A stretch of DNA of 64,000 bases. Source: DATGUA01 sp035301545 (GTDB lineage: Bacteria; Bacillota; Clostridia; Tissierellales; Tissierellaceae). The notes under the pieces were generated by a model. The model was not told the origin of the DNA. It did not search any database and worked only from the letters and a program-made list of their open reading frames with translations. Every line of letters starts with the position of its first letter. The stretch's first letter is position 1. Position numbers and translations under genes: made by a program. The stretch covers positions 17,871-81,870 of the forward strand of contig DATGUA010000025.1 of NCBI GenBank assembly GCA_035301545.1, read 5' to 3'. Positions 18,076 to 26,907 of the stretch are shown here, piece after piece.

Positions 18076-20049
18076 ATGAGCATAGACCAATTATCAATTA
18101 ATACTTTAAGGGTATTATCTGCTGATGCAATACAGAAGGCTAATTCAGGCCATCCTGGATTACCCTTAGGAGCAGCACCTATGGCATATACATTATGGGC
18201 TAAGACAATGAATCATAATCCAAGGGATCCCAAATGGATAAATAGAGATAGATTTATTTTATCTGCTGGTCATGGTTCTGCATTACTATATTCATTACTT
18301 CATTTATTTGATTATGGAGTAGGTATAGAAGACTTAAAAAACTTTAGACAATTAGGTAGTAATACTCCAGGACATCCAGAGTATGGTGATACAGTAGGAG
18401 TAGAAGTGACTACTGGCCCATTAGGACAGGGAATTGCTAATGCTGTAGGAATGGCTATGGCAGAAGAACATATGGCTGCCCATTTCAATAAAGAAGATCA
18501 TAAATTAGTAGATCACTATACTTATGTCATAGCAGGAGATGGAGATATGATGGAAGGTATAGGATGTGAAGCTACATCATTAGCAGGTACATTAGGATTA
18601 GGGAAATTAATAGTATTATATGATTCTAATTCTATAACTATTGAAGGTGGAACAGATCTAGCATTTACAGAAGATGTAAGTAAAAGATTTGAAGCACAAG
18701 GTTGGGAGACCTTCCATGTAGAAGATGGAAATAATATAGAAGACATATATAAAAAGATAGAAAAAGCTAAGACAAACTTAGATCAGCCAAGTCTTATAAA
18801 AATTACTACTGAGATAGGTTATGGTAGTCCAAGTCATCAAGGTAAAAGCTCAGCTCATGGAGCTCCTTTAGGTGTAGATGATTTAAAAGCTACAAAAGAA
18901 TATTATGGATGGATAGAAGAAGATTTTGTAGTTCCTAAAGATGTTGAAAATCATATGGAAGAATTAATCGAAGATGGAAACAAAAAACAGGAAGAATGGA
19001 ATAATTTATATGATGATTATAAATCTAAATATCCAGAATTAGCTAAAGAATTTGATAGTTGGGTAGATCTAGAATATCCAAAAAATTATATTCAATCTGA
19101 TGAGTTTTGGAATTTTGAAGAAGGTATATCTACAAGAAAAGCTTCTGGAATATTAATTAATAGATTAGAAGATAAATTACCTAATTTATTTGGAGGATCT
19201 GCAGATTTAGCTCCTTCTAATAATACATTAATGAAGAATAGAGAAGATTTTTCTGCAGCAGATTATAAAGGGTCTAATATTAGGTTTGGAGTTAGAGAAC
19301 ATGCTATGGCTGGAGCTTTAAACGGTATGGCTCTACATGGTGGAGTTAGACCATATGCTGGTACATTCTTCATATTTAGTGATTATATGAAACCGTCTAT
19401 GAGATTATCAGCCTTAATGAAATTACCAGTAACTTATGTATTGACTCATGACAGTATTGGAGTAGGGGAAGATGGACCAACTCATCAACCTATAGAACAA
19501 TTGGCTATGTTTAGAGCAATTCCTAATTTTACAATTTTTAGACCAGCAGATGCTAGGGAAACTGCAGCAGGATGGTATACAGCCTTAACTAAAGAAGATG
19601 GACCTACAGGTCTAGCTTTAACTAGACAAGACTTACCATTATTAGAAGGAACAGGGAAAGGTGCACTAAAAGGTGGGTATGTAGTTAAAGAAGAAAGATC
19701 TAGACTAGATGTGATTCTAATAGGTACTGGTTCTGAATTACAGCTAGTATATGAGGCGGCTGATAAATTAGAAGAAAAAGGATATGGTGTTAGAGTAGTA
19801 AGTATGCCTTCCTGGGAAATATTTGAATTACAATCTGAGGAATACAAGGAAGAAGTACTACCAAAAAATGTAAGTAGAAGATTAGCAGTAGAAGCAGGAA
19901 GTCCTTTAGGTTGGCATAAATATGTAGGAAGAGAAGGTAGAATAATCTCTATGGAAAGTTTTGGCGCTTCTGGACCTGGGAATGAGCTATTTGAACATTT
20001 TGGATTTACTGTAGAAAAAGTTGTAGAGGAAGCTTTGAAATTAGTATAG
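18076..20049 (+). CDS. tkt: Transketolase
   Basis: Transketolase moves two-carbon units between ketose and aldose phosphates in the non-oxidative pentose phosphate pathway, using thiamine diphosphate. The 657-residue length is normal for the full-size single-chain form. Visible: [15 protein letters not shown] near residue 27, [14 protein letters not shown] near 115, TPP/metal motif [13 protein letters not shown] near 155, the pyrimidine-domain RFGVREHAM near 405, and [15 protein letters not shown] near 470. The start ATG at 18076 follows AAAGGAGAGG; the upstream reading frame from 18007 has no site. It is a single-gene unit ending at the palindrome 20097-20128. Confidence 0.96.
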   Translation: MSIDQLSINTLRVLSADAIQKANSGHPGLPLGAAPMAYTLWAKTMNHNPRDPKWINRDRFILSAGHGSALLYSLLHLFDYGVGIEDLKNFRQLGSNTPGHPEYGDTVGVEVTTGPLGQGIANAVGMAMAEEHMAAHFNKEDHKLVDHYTYVIAGDGDMMEGIGCEATSLAGTLGLGKLIVLYDSNSITIEGGTDLAFTEDVSKRFEAQGWETFHVEDGNNIEDIYKKIEKAKTNLDQPSLIKITTEIGYGSPSHQGKSSAHGAPLGVDDLKATKEYYGWIEEDFVVPKDVENHMEELIEDGNKKQEEWNNLYDDYKSKYPELAKEFDSWVDLEYPKNYIQSDEFWNFEEGISTRKASGILINRLEDKLPNLFGGSADLAPSNNTLMKNREDFSAADYKGSNIRFGVREHAMAGALNGMALHGGVRPYAGTFFIFSDYMKPSMRLSALMKLPVTYVLTHDSIGVGEDGPTHQPIEQLAMFRAIPNFTIFRPADARETAAGWYTALTKEDGPTGLALTRQDLPLLEGTGKGALKGGYVVKEERSRLDVILIGTGSELQLVYEAADKLEEKGYGVRVVSMPSWEIFELQSEEYKEEVLPKNVSRRLAVEAGSPLGWHKYVGREGRIISMESFGASGPGNELFEHFGFTVEKVVEEALKLV

Positions 20050-20096
20050 AATAAGATCTATGTAAGGAAATAAATAAAGAATTAAAATAATAAAGG

Positions 20097-20134
20097 AAAG
20101 GCCTAGATTAAATTTAATCTAGGCCTTTTATTTT
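20097..20134. terminator. Palindromic bidirectional terminator
   Basis: AAAGGCCTAGATTAAA and TTTAATCTAGGCCTTT (20097-20128) form a perfect palindrome with T-rich flank, between the convergent tkt and peroxiredoxin genes. Confidence 0.85.
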
Positions 20135-20146
20135 ATAAAGTATTAA

Positions 20147-20668
20147 TTATAATACGTCTTCTCCTTCTTCCCAGTTTACTGGAGTAGGTGCTTCTTTTTG
20201 TAATGCTTTTAATACTCTAAGTGTTTCATCTACATTTCTACCTACATCTATATCATGAATTACTGAATATCTTAATACACCTTCTGGATCTATGATAAAT
20301 AGTCCTCTTTGGGATATTCCTTCTTCTTCAACTAGGATTCCAAAATCTCTAGAAACATCCTTAGTCATGTCTGCTGCCATTTGGAAATTAATATCTCCTA
20401 ATTCTACCCCACACCATGCTTTATGAGAATGTTCACTATCTGTACTTACAGATAATACATCTGAATTAATTTCATTAAACTCATCAATCCTTGTACTGAA
20501 CTCAGTGATTTCAGTTTGTCAAATAGGGGTAAAGTCTAGTGGGTAGAATACCATAACTAACCATTTACCACTATAATCACTTAGTGATATCTTATCGAAA
20601 TCCAAACCTTTACCATTATAACTATTCATAGTAAAGTCTGGTGCTTTTGTACCTATAAATCTTTTCAT
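20147..20668 (-). CDS. prxU: Selenocysteine-containing peroxiredoxin (in-frame UGA at the peroxidatic position)
   Basis: A 173-residue AhpC/TSA-family peroxidase that reduces hydrogen and organic peroxides. The frame runs from the ATG at 20668 (site GGAGGG upstream, N-terminus KRFIGTKAPDFTMNS) to the stop at 20149-20147 with one interruption, TGA at 20521-20519. This codon falls exactly where the peroxidatic Cys is expected: FYPLDFTPI-UGA-QTEITEF, residue 50. Both flanks match peroxiredoxin without frame change: the active-site Pro and Thr precede it, and the C-terminal GLFIIDPEGVLRYSVIHD and PTPVNW segments follow. A hairpin follows the UGA. Sec-containing peroxiredoxins are known from amino-acid-fermenting anaerobes. 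A plain ORF search gives only a false 77-residue fragment. The selenium machinery is not in this window. Confidence 0.88.
20495..20521 (-). promoter_or_regulatory. SECIS-like hairpin directly after the UGA codon
   Basis: On the minus strand TGA (20521-20519) is followed by ACTGAA (20515-20510) pairing with TTCAGT (20500-20495) around a nine-base loop. Bacterial SECIS elements lie in this position, just 3' of the UGA. The loop does not show an obvious E. coli-type GGU, so the match is positional. Confidence 0.5.
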
Positions 20669-20785
20669 CTATAATCCCTCCATATAATTATTACTTCCAT
20701 TACCATACTATATATATCCTAATTTTTCAAATCTAAATTTTGGTTTAACTATTTTTTTAGCATTTCTATAAAATTTAGAAGTGGT

Positions 20786-21559
20786 CTATAAAGACGTGAC
20801 TACTGCCATTAGTCCAAACTCGTTTTTATCTCTTCTAAAAGAATGGAGCATAGGATTTGACATAGTAGAAATATCTATGATGCTTATTTTTTCTTCTTTA
20901 ATTCCTTCTTTCATAAGAATCCTTTTATTAGTTTTATGCAAATCAATTAAAAATTTTATATTATTTTTTTTAGATATTATTTCTTCATGAAATTCAAATT
21001 CATTTTTAAATAGATTTTTTACATCTTTGTCTACTTCAAAGTCATTTTTATCAATATTAGGTCCTAATACAGCTATTATATCTTTAGGATTAGATCCATA
21101 ATTTTCAATCATTGATTTCACTCCTACAGCACCTATTTTTTGTAAAGTACCTTTCCAACCTGAATGGATATTTGAATGAACCTTTTTTACAGGATCATAA
21201 AGAATAATAGGGGTACAATCAGCATATTTACTAATAAGAGCAATATCATCTAAATCTGTGACAAATCCATCATTGTTTTCAACTACTTTTCCAATTTCAT
21301 ATTCTTTTCCTAAATTAATATTATCTATTACTGCAACATTATTAGTATGTTTTTGAATACTAGAAAAGATTTCTTTAGGCTGTATATTCATAAAATCAAG
21401 GACTTTTTTATGATTACTAATTATTTCTTCAGGAAGGCTATTATAGAAGAAACTCATATTTATATCTGCAGTAGTAAAACAATGTTTCAAACCAAGGGAT
21501 TCAAGCTCTGGTATAACTATATATCTAATATTATCTTTTTTTACAATTTTATATTCCAT
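20786..21559 (-). CDS. pgeF: PgeF/YfiH-family peptidoglycan editing factor (laccase-domain protein)
   Basis: A 257-residue YfiH-fold protein. Members were called polyphenol oxidases; better-studied ones hydrolyse misplaced amino acids from peptidoglycan precursors or act on purine nucleosides. The metal-site residues are visible in HCFTTADINMSF near the N-terminus, ALISKYADCTPIILYDP near residue 120 and HSNIHSGWKGTLQKIG near 140, and the C-terminus has the usual LHSFRRDKNEFGLMA. The start follows AAAGGAGATATAT. It appears to be a single minus-strand gene 117 bases upstream of (and oriented like) the peroxiredoxin gene, so co-transcription is possible. Confidence 0.87.
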   Translation of the reverse strand: MEYKIVKKDNIRYIVIPELESLGLKHCFTTADINMSFFYNSLPEEIISNHKKVLDFMNIQPKEIFSSIQKHTNNVAVIDNINLGKEYEIGKVVENNDGFVTDLDDIALISKYADCTPIILYDPVKKVHSNIHSGWKGTLQKIGAVGVKSMIENYGSNPKDIIAVLGPNIDKNDFEVDKDVKNLFKNEFEFHEEIISKKNNIKFLIDLHKTNKRILMKEGIKEEKISIIDISTMSNPMLHSFRRDKNEFGLMAVVTSL

Positions 21560-21717
21560 ATATATCTCCTTTTCTATAATTAATATTTATACTTATTAAT
21601 TATACTATATTTAATCATAGAACAATTCAACGAAAGTATTCTATTATAACAAATATTATATTATTAGATATAATATTATATGGGTATAAATTTATATAAG
21701 AAAGGAAGGTAGATAGG

Positions 21718-22146
21718 ATGAAAAAGATATTAGTAGCAGTAGATGGATCTGAACATGCTGAAAAAGCTATGTTAAAAGCAAAAGAATTAGGAGAACTAAA
21801 TAATTGTGAGGTCACCTTATTAAATGTAGTAGATGATGTAATAGCAAATAATCCATATATTGTAGCAAAGGATCAACAAGAAGTAATTGAAAAAGCATTT
21901 GTAGACGAGGGAGAAACAGTTTTAAAAGAGGCATTAGAAAAATTTGAACCTTATAGTGGGATAGTAAATACAGAATTAAAATATGGTGAGCCAGCAAAAA
22001 CTATTATAGAGAAGGCGGAAAATGAAGATTATGATTTAGTAGTTATGGGAAGTAGGGGATTAAATGCATTTTCAAGGGCGATGTTAGGAAGTAGATCTAA
22101 TAAAGTAGTAAATCATATTGGAGTTTCAGTATTAATAGTTAAATAA
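21718..22146 (+). CDS. Universal stress protein, UspA family
   Basis: A 142-residue single Usp domain. It starts KKILVAVDGSEHAEKA and ends with the ATP-binding signature GSRGLNAFSRAMLGSRSNKV (G-2x-G-9x-G-S type), so it is probably the nucleotide-binding subgroup. Usp proteins are cytoplasmic dimers induced under growth arrest and stress; the precise role is unknown. The ATG follows AAGGAAGG. It is a single-gene unit ended by a strong palindrome. Confidence 0.92.
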   Translation: MKKILVAVDGSEHAEKAMLKAKELGELNNCEVTLLNVVDDVIANNPYIVAKDQQEVIEKAFVDEGETVLKEALEKFEPYSGIVNTELKYGEPAKTIIEKAENEDYDLVVMGSRGLNAFSRAMLGSRSNKVVNHIGVSVLIVK

Positions 22147-22152
22147 TACTTT

Positions 22153-22198
22153 TACCAATAAAATCTGTAGAGAATATTCTCTACAGATTTTATTGGTA
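22153..22198. terminator. Perfect palindromic bidirectional terminator
   Basis: A 46-base perfect inverted repeat centred at 22175/22176 (core CTGTAGAGAAT / ATTCTCTACAG) between the convergent usp and gltS genes. Confidence 0.85.
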
Positions 22199-22237
22199 TT
22201 TTATATTTATATATTGCAAAAACAAGAAACCTAGGTT

Positions 22238-23440
22238 TTATAGAAAGTTTAAGAATGTTGTGATAACTGCTGTATTGAAAAAGTCAATAAATAAACTTCC
22301 TACTAAAGGCAATATAAAGAATGCAGTTGGTGATGGTCCATATGCTCCTGATACTGAATCCATAACTGCAATCCCATTAGCACTTGCTCCAAGACTAAAT
22401 CCACAGTGTCCAGCTGCTAACATAGCTGCATCATAATCTCTTCCCATAATATTAAATGTAACAAAATTAGTATATAAGAACATTAATGTAACTTGTCCTA
22501 AAAGCATTACTATTATAGGTATAGCTAAATCAGCTAATTCCCATAATCTCAATGTCATTAAAGCCATTGATAAAAATAATGATAAAGAGATTCCACCGAT
22601 AAGATCGATTTCTATCATAGGAACTTCGAATGCTCCAGTTACATCAGAAATATTTCTCATAATTACTCCTACAAGCATTGCACCTATATATATAGGGAAG
22701 GTTAATCCTGTACTTTCTAATAAAGAAGATACAATAGTACCAAATCCCATAGCTATTAGAATTTGGAAAGTAGCTGAATAAAAGTTACTAGGAATTAATC
22801 TTGTACTGTCCTCATCTAGTTTTTCCATATCTTCATCTTCTTCTACTTTTACAAAATCCTTAGAGGCTTTTAAATTATTCTTTTCAATTAATCGTTTTCC
22901 TACTGGCCCACCCATCATACTACCTGCAATTAAACCGAATGTTGCAGCTGCAACAGCCACACTGTCTGCACTAGCAGCTCCAGCATTTTCAAGAACAGGA
23001 CCAAAGGATGCTGCAGTACCATGTCCCCCTGTCATTGAGACAGAGCCAGTAGCTAGTCCAAATAATGGATTTAATCCATCAAATAGTTTTGTTAGTCCAA
23101 CACCTAGAAAATTTTGTAATACTACAAGACCTGTTGCTGCAAATAAAAATATAATTACTTTAAAACCACCTTTTTTTAGTAATCTAAAACTTGCATTAAA
23201 TCCTATAGATGTAAAGAACATAGTCATAGTTAATGTTTCTAGAGTACTGTCCATTTCAAAACTCATCACACCTGTTTGTCTAAGTACTAAAGCTAATATA
23301 GCAAATAATAGTCCTCCTACTACTGGGGCAGGAATACAATATGTAGACAAAAATTTAACTCTTTCTACTAAAAATTCACCGAGTAATAATAAAATTACTC
23401 CTAATGCAATAGTTTGTACCATATCTAATTCTAAAACCAT
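22238..23440 (-). CDS. gltS: Sodium/glutamate symporter GltS
   Basis: A 400-residue integral membrane protein of the ESS family that imports glutamate with Na+. About ten to twelve hydrophobic segments form two inverted halves; the family re-entrant motifs are seen in GSVSMTGGHGTAASFGPVLE near residue 135 and in GHCGFSLGASANGIAVMD near 350. A charged cytoplasmic loop of about 35 residues (LIEKNNLKASKDFVKVEEDE) separates the halves. The start ATG follows AGGAGG. A glutamate importer fits an amino-acid-fermenting anaerobe. Confidence 0.93.
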   Translation of the reverse strand: MVLELDMVQTIALGVILLLLGEFLVERVKFLSTYCIPAPVVGGLLFAILALVLRQTGVMSFEMDSTLETLTMTMFFTSIGFNASFRLLKKGGFKVIIFLFAATGLVVLQNFLGVGLTKLFDGLNPLFGLATGSVSMTGGHGTAASFGPVLENAGAASADSVAVAAATFGLIAGSMMGGPVGKRLIEKNNLKASKDFVKVEEDEDMEKLDEDSTRLIPSNFYSATFQILIAMGFGTIVSSLLESTGLTFPIYIGAMLVGVIMRNISDVTGAFEVPMIEIDLIGGISLSLFLSMALMTLRLWELADLAIPIIVMLLGQVTLMFLYTNFVTFNIMGRDYDAAMLAAGHCGFSLGASANGIAVMDSVSGAYGPSPTAFFILPLVGSLFIDFFNTAVITTFLNFL

Positions 23441-23540
23441 ATACTACCTCCTAAATTTATTTTGTATTTTGATATAAGTTATATTATAAAGGAAATGGTT
23501 TGCTTTGTCATCTATAAATCTATATTATTTCGACATTTTA

Positions 23541-23568
23541 TTTACTTTAACAAAGAATGGTGTATAAT
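23541..23568 (+). promoter_or_regulatory. Predicted sigma-A promoter of trpS
   Basis: TTTACT (23541-23546) and TATAAT (23563-23568) with a 16-base spacer lie about 90 bases before trpS. No T-box is seen in the short leader. Confidence 0.5.
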
Positions 23569-23658
23569 ATATCATAAAGATAAAGGATTATGGAAATATA
23601 TTTTAACAATGAAAGGAATATGAATTTAATAGAATAAGCTTTGATTGGGGAGGATAAT

Positions 23659-24651
23659 ATGACAAAGAAAAATATCTTTAGTGGTGTACAACCATCTGGA
23701 GAATTAACTATCGGTAACTATATAGGAGCGATAAGAAATTGGGTAGATTTACAAGATGATTATAATTGTTACTATTGTGTAGTAGATCAACATGCTATAA
23801 CAGTACCACAAATTGCGAAAGATTTAAGAAAAAACACTTTAGAAGTTTTAGCATTATTTTTAGCATCTGGTATTGATCCTGAAAGATCTACTATATTTAT
23901 ACAATCTCATGTAGCAGAACATACACAATTATCTTGGGTATTAAGTACAATGACATATATGGGACAATTAAATCGTATGACTCAATTTAAAGAGAAATCT
24001 AGAAAATCAGAAGAAAATTTAAATGCAGGGCTATTTACTTATCCAGTATTAATGGCATCAGATATACTTTTATATAATGCAGATGCGGTTCCAGTAGGAG
24101 AAGACCAAAAACAACACTTAGAATTAACTAGAGATTTAGCAGAGAGATTTAATAATAGGTATAGTGATACATTTAAAGTTCCACAACCATTAATTCAACA
24201 ATCAGGAGCTAGAATAATGAGTCTACAAGATCCTACATCTATTATGAGTAAATCAGATAAAGACATAAATTCTCATATACTATTATTAGACGATCCAGAT
24301 ACAATCAGAAGAAAGATAAAAAGAGCAGTAACAGATTCAGTAGGAGTGGTAGCCTATAATGATGAACAATTAGGAATGAAAAACTTATTAGATATTTATT
24401 CTGCATTTACTGGAGAAAATATAGAAAGTATTGTCTCAAAATATGAAGGACAAGGATACGGTAAATTTAAAAATGAATTAGCAGAGGTAGTAGTAGAAGG
24501 CCTAGCACCTATTCAAAAAGAATATGACTATTTAATGGATAATAAAGATCATTTAGAAGAAATATATAGGAAAGGTGCTGAGAGGGCATCATATGAAGCT
24601 ATGAAGATGTTAAGAAAAGTATATAGGAAAGTTGGATTTATACCTAGATAA
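23659..24651 (+). CDS. trpS: Tryptophanyl-tRNA synthetase
   Basis: A class Ic synthetase of 330 residues that charges tRNA-Trp. The HIGH-like segment is PSGELTIGNYIGA near residue 12 and the KMSKS-like loop is IMSKSDKD near 195; VGEDQKQHLELTRDLA near 145 is also typical. The start ATG at 23659 follows GGGGAGG; the upstream frame from a TTG at 23641 precedes that site. Unlike valS and thrS in this window it has no T-box leader. Confidence 0.96.
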   Translation: MTKKNIFSGVQPSGELTIGNYIGAIRNWVDLQDDYNCYYCVVDQHAITVPQIAKDLRKNTLEVLALFLASGIDPERSTIFIQSHVAEHTQLSWVLSTMTYMGQLNRMTQFKEKSRKSEENLNAGLFTYPVLMASDILLYNADAVPVGEDQKQHLELTRDLAERFNNRYSDTFKVPQPLIQQSGARIMSLQDPTSIMSKSDKDINSHILLLDDPDTIRRKIKRAVTDSVGVVAYNDEQLGMKNLLDIYSAFTGENIESIVSKYEGQGYGKFKNELAEVVVEGLAPIQKEYDYLMDNKDHLEEIYRKGAERASYEAMKMLRKVYRKVGFIPR

Positions 24652-24707
24652 ATAAGTCGAATCATAATTTTGTATGAGTAGTATATTAGGCAAAAGGAAT
24701 TATTATC

Positions 24708-24740
24708 ATATAGAACGTTTCTCCGATAAAATTGAAGGGC
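24708..24740 (+). repeat. Dispersed 33-base motif, copy 2
   Basis: 30/33 identical to 5208-5240. The three differences (C/G, C/T, A/G) weaken the small stem seen in copy 1. It lies 57 bases after trpS in a 303-base gene-free gap. Confidence 0.6.
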
Positions 24741-24751
24741 AAATTTATTAT

Positions 24752-24930
24752 AAGTCCTCCTTTATCTATATAATAATAATTCTATACTATTCTTTTAGTT
24801 TTATATACAGATATAATTTTTTGATGTCTTGGTATAAGGAAAATAAAGAGAAATTAATATAGTATGAGGAGGACTTCCAATAAAACATGGTTCTCGTTTT
24901 TTAGTGGAAGAGGTCACTATATTAATTTCT
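24752..24930. repeat. Nested and competing inverted repeats in the trpS-lipoprotein gap
   Basis: A perfect 15-bp inverted repeat (24849-24863 with 24916-24930) encloses a six-bp one (CTTCCA 24874-24879 with TGGAAG 24905-24910). A further 10-bp pairing is possible between AAGTCCTCCT (24752-24761) and AGGAGGACTT (24867-24876), which shares bases with the inner stem, so the two are mutually exclusive. No ORF with a binding site is present in the gap 24652-24954. Confidence 0.6.
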
Positions 24931-24954
24931 TCTAGCCTTTACCTATATAATAAA

Positions 24955-25962
24955 CTACTTATTTTCCATAGCCTTTTCAGCAAATTCAGTAATAACTATC
25001 TTATCAAAGTCTGCCCTTTCATCTAATTCACCTGCTAGATCCATAATATCCATCATATGGTCTAATCCATCTTCAGTTATTATTAGATCTGGTGCCCAGC
25101 TTTCTTGATTACGATATCTATCTATTAGTGCAATTAAAATGTCGTCGTCTGTATCAGGGAACTGAGGTTTCACTGCTTCAGCTATTTCTTCAGAGCTACT
25201 TTCTTCTACCCATAACATAGCTTTATATAATGCATTAGTAAAAGCTTGAATAGTTTCAGGATTTTCATCTATATACTCTTGAGTTGCAGAATAGGCGGTA
25301 AATGGTATATATCCACCTTCCTCTCCAATTGAAGCTACTACATAACCTGCTCCTTCTTTTTCTAGAGAGGAAGCTACAGGTTCAAATAGTGTAACATAAT
25401 CTCCTTCACCAGATAAGAAAGCCCCAGCCATTGCTTCAAATTGTATATCTGTTCTAACATTAACATCTTTATCTAAATTTAAATCATTAGATTTTAATAC
25501 ATATTCTAAAGTCATTTCAGGCATTCCACCTTTTCTTCCGCCAATAACTGTTTTTCCTTTTAATTTATCAAAGCTAAAGTTATCATCTTTTTCCCTGCCG
25601 ACTAAAAATGATCCATCTCTTTGTGTAAGCTGGGCAAAATTAACTGCTAAGTTTTCCCTATCTTGATTATAAACATATACTGATGCTTCAAGACCCATAA
25701 AACCAATATCTACTTCATTACTTAAAAGACCAGCCATAACCTTATCAGCTCCACCACCATCGATAAGTTCTATTTCTAATCCTTCTTCTTCAAAGAAACC
25801 TTTTGTCATTGCTACATATTGTGGAGTATAGAATAAGGAATGGGTGACTTCCATAAGCTTTATCTTTTGAAGTTCTTCTTTATTACATCCACTTATAACC
25901 ATAGCTAAAACTACTACTATGATTAAAGAGATAGATGTATATTTAAAACTCTTTGACATCAT
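24955..25962 (-). CDS. ABC-type substrate-binding lipoprotein, NMT1/SsuA type
   Basis: A 335-residue extracytoplasmic binding protein. The N-terminal signal ends in a lipobox-like AMVISGCNKEE with Cys near residue 26. The fold signature is seen in EVTHSLFYTPQYVAMTKGFF, EEEGLEIELIDGGGADKVMA and DIGFMGLEASVYVYNQ, typical of NMT1/SsuA/TauA-like proteins that bind thiamine precursors, sulfonates or nitrate-like ligands. No permease or ATPase gene is beside it, so it either serves a transporter encoded elsewhere or acts as a receptor. The ATG follows AAGGAGTGAT. No riboswitch is evident upstream, so the ligand is open. Confidence 0.85.
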   Translation of the reverse strand: MMSKSFKYTSISLIIVVVLAMVISGCNKEELQKIKLMEVTHSLFYTPQYVAMTKGFFEEEGLEIELIDGGGADKVMAGLLSNEVDIGFMGLEASVYVYNQDRENLAVNFAQLTQRDGSFLVGREKDDNFSFDKLKGKTVIGGRKGGMPEMTLEYVLKSNDLNLDKDVNVRTDIQFEAMAGAFLSGEGDYVTLFEPVASSLEKEGAGYVVASIGEEGGYIPFTAYSATQEYIDENPETIQAFTNALYKAMLWVEESSSEEIAEAVKPQFPDTDDDILIALIDRYRNQESWAPDLIITEDGLDHMMDIMDLAGELDERADFDKIVITEFAEKAMENK

Positions 25963-26060
25963 ATCACTCCTTGTATAATATAGTATTATAATATTTGCTT
26001 ATGTTATAGTATTCTTAGAAAAATTAATGGTGATTAAAACTTAATAAAGGAAGATGATAT

Positions 26061-26600
26061 ATGAATATAGCTAATCTTATAACTATTTTCAGAATAATAT
26101 TAGTTCCAATATATTTGAAAGTGTTTTTTTCTAATATAAGTAATGGTATATTTTGGGCTGGACTTATATTTATTGTGGCTGGGATATCAGATATATTAGA
26201 TGGATATATTGCTAGAAAATATAATTTAATAACAAAAGTAGGGAGTGTACTAGATCCTATTGCAGATAAATTAATGTCTTTTGCTGTTTTAATAAGTTTA
26301 ACATGGAGTGAATTAATTCCAATTTGGATTTTAATAGCTATAGGAATGAAAGAATTAACATTAATAATAGGTGGTTCTATATTATATTTGTTTAAAGGGA
26401 ATCAAGTATTACCTTCAAATAGGTATGGTAAAATTGCTACTGTATCTTTTTATATTGCAGCTCTTTCTGTTGTATTTAAATTTCCAGAAATCTTATCTAA
26501 AACCTTATTTGTACTTACAGTATCATTAAATCTCTTAGCGTTTATAAATTATCTAATAATTTATCTATCTATGGGACATAATACTGAGAAAATCAGTTGA
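26061..26600 (+). CDS. pgsA: CDP-diacylglycerol-glycerol-3-phosphate 3-phosphatidyltransferase
   Basis: A 179-residue membrane enzyme of the CDP-alcohol phosphatidyltransferase family, making phosphatidylglycerol phosphate. The catalytic signature D-x2-D-G-x2-A-R-x8-G-x3-D-x3-D is complete in DILDGYIARKYNLITKVGSV and LDPIADKL (residues about 43-72). Five to six hydrophobic segments follow the family layout. The start follows AAGGAAGATGATAT. Its stop codon overlaps the -35 element of the valS promoter. Confidence 0.9.
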   Translation: MNIANLITIFRIILVPIYLKVFFSNISNGIFWAGLIFIVAGISDILDGYIARKYNLITKVGSVLDPIADKLMSFAVLISLTWSELIPIWILIAIGMKELTLIIGGSILYLFKGNQVLPSNRYGKIATVSFYIAALSVVFKFPEILSKTLFVLTVSLNLLAFINYLIIYLSMGHNTEKIS

Positions 26601-26625
26601 CAATAGAGTATTTTGTTTATATAAT
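26597..26625 (+). promoter_or_regulatory. Consensus sigma-A promoter of the valS T-box transcript
   Basis: TTGACA (26597-26602) and TATAAT (26620-26625) with a 17-base spacer, a perfect consensus match. The -35 overlaps the pgsA stop. Confidence 0.85.
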
Positions 26626-26631
26626 TAAGAC

Positions 26632-26880
26632 AATAATTTTATAAAGGTTATGAAGAAGAGGAGTATATAGACAACTTTTACAGAGAAAAGGTCATTTGGT
26701 GAAAGACTTTAAAGCAATGTTTATAGAAGGTAGCTTTTGAACTTTTAGACTGAAATTAATTAGGTCTAAACGATTATTACGTTATAATACTGAAGTGCCA
26801 TGTTTATCATGGAATTAGGGTGGTACCGCGATATCCTTCGTCCTTATATTTTAAGGCTGGAGGATTTTTTTATGGATAAT
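26632..26880 (+). promoter_or_regulatory. T-box riboswitch, valine-specific
   Basis: The leader has the stem I AGTA motif near 26662, distal-loop elements AGAGAA and GGTGAAAG, the specifier in GAAG-GTA (26730-26732, a Val codon) and the conserved T-box AGGGTGGTACCGCG (26817-26830). A terminator stem (TCCTTCGTCCTT with AAGGCTGGAGGA) and T-run follow to about 26873. Uncharged tRNA-Val should permit read-through into valS. Confidence 0.93.
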
Positions 26881-26907
26881 TTGATTAGAAAAAGAGGAGG
26901 AGCATAT

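Noticed and set aside
20147..20380. A 77-codon ORF for a truncated peroxiredoxin
   Set aside because: It is only the part after the last Met downstream of the UGA; the frame continues with full peroxiredoxin homology to 20668, so a pseudogene reading is less likely than a selenoprotein.
24674..24862. A 62-codon plus-strand ORF in the trpS-lipoprotein gap
   Set aside because: It has no ribosome binding site, has biased AT-rich composition and covers the repeat motif; the other motif copy stops quickly and shows non-synonymous changes.
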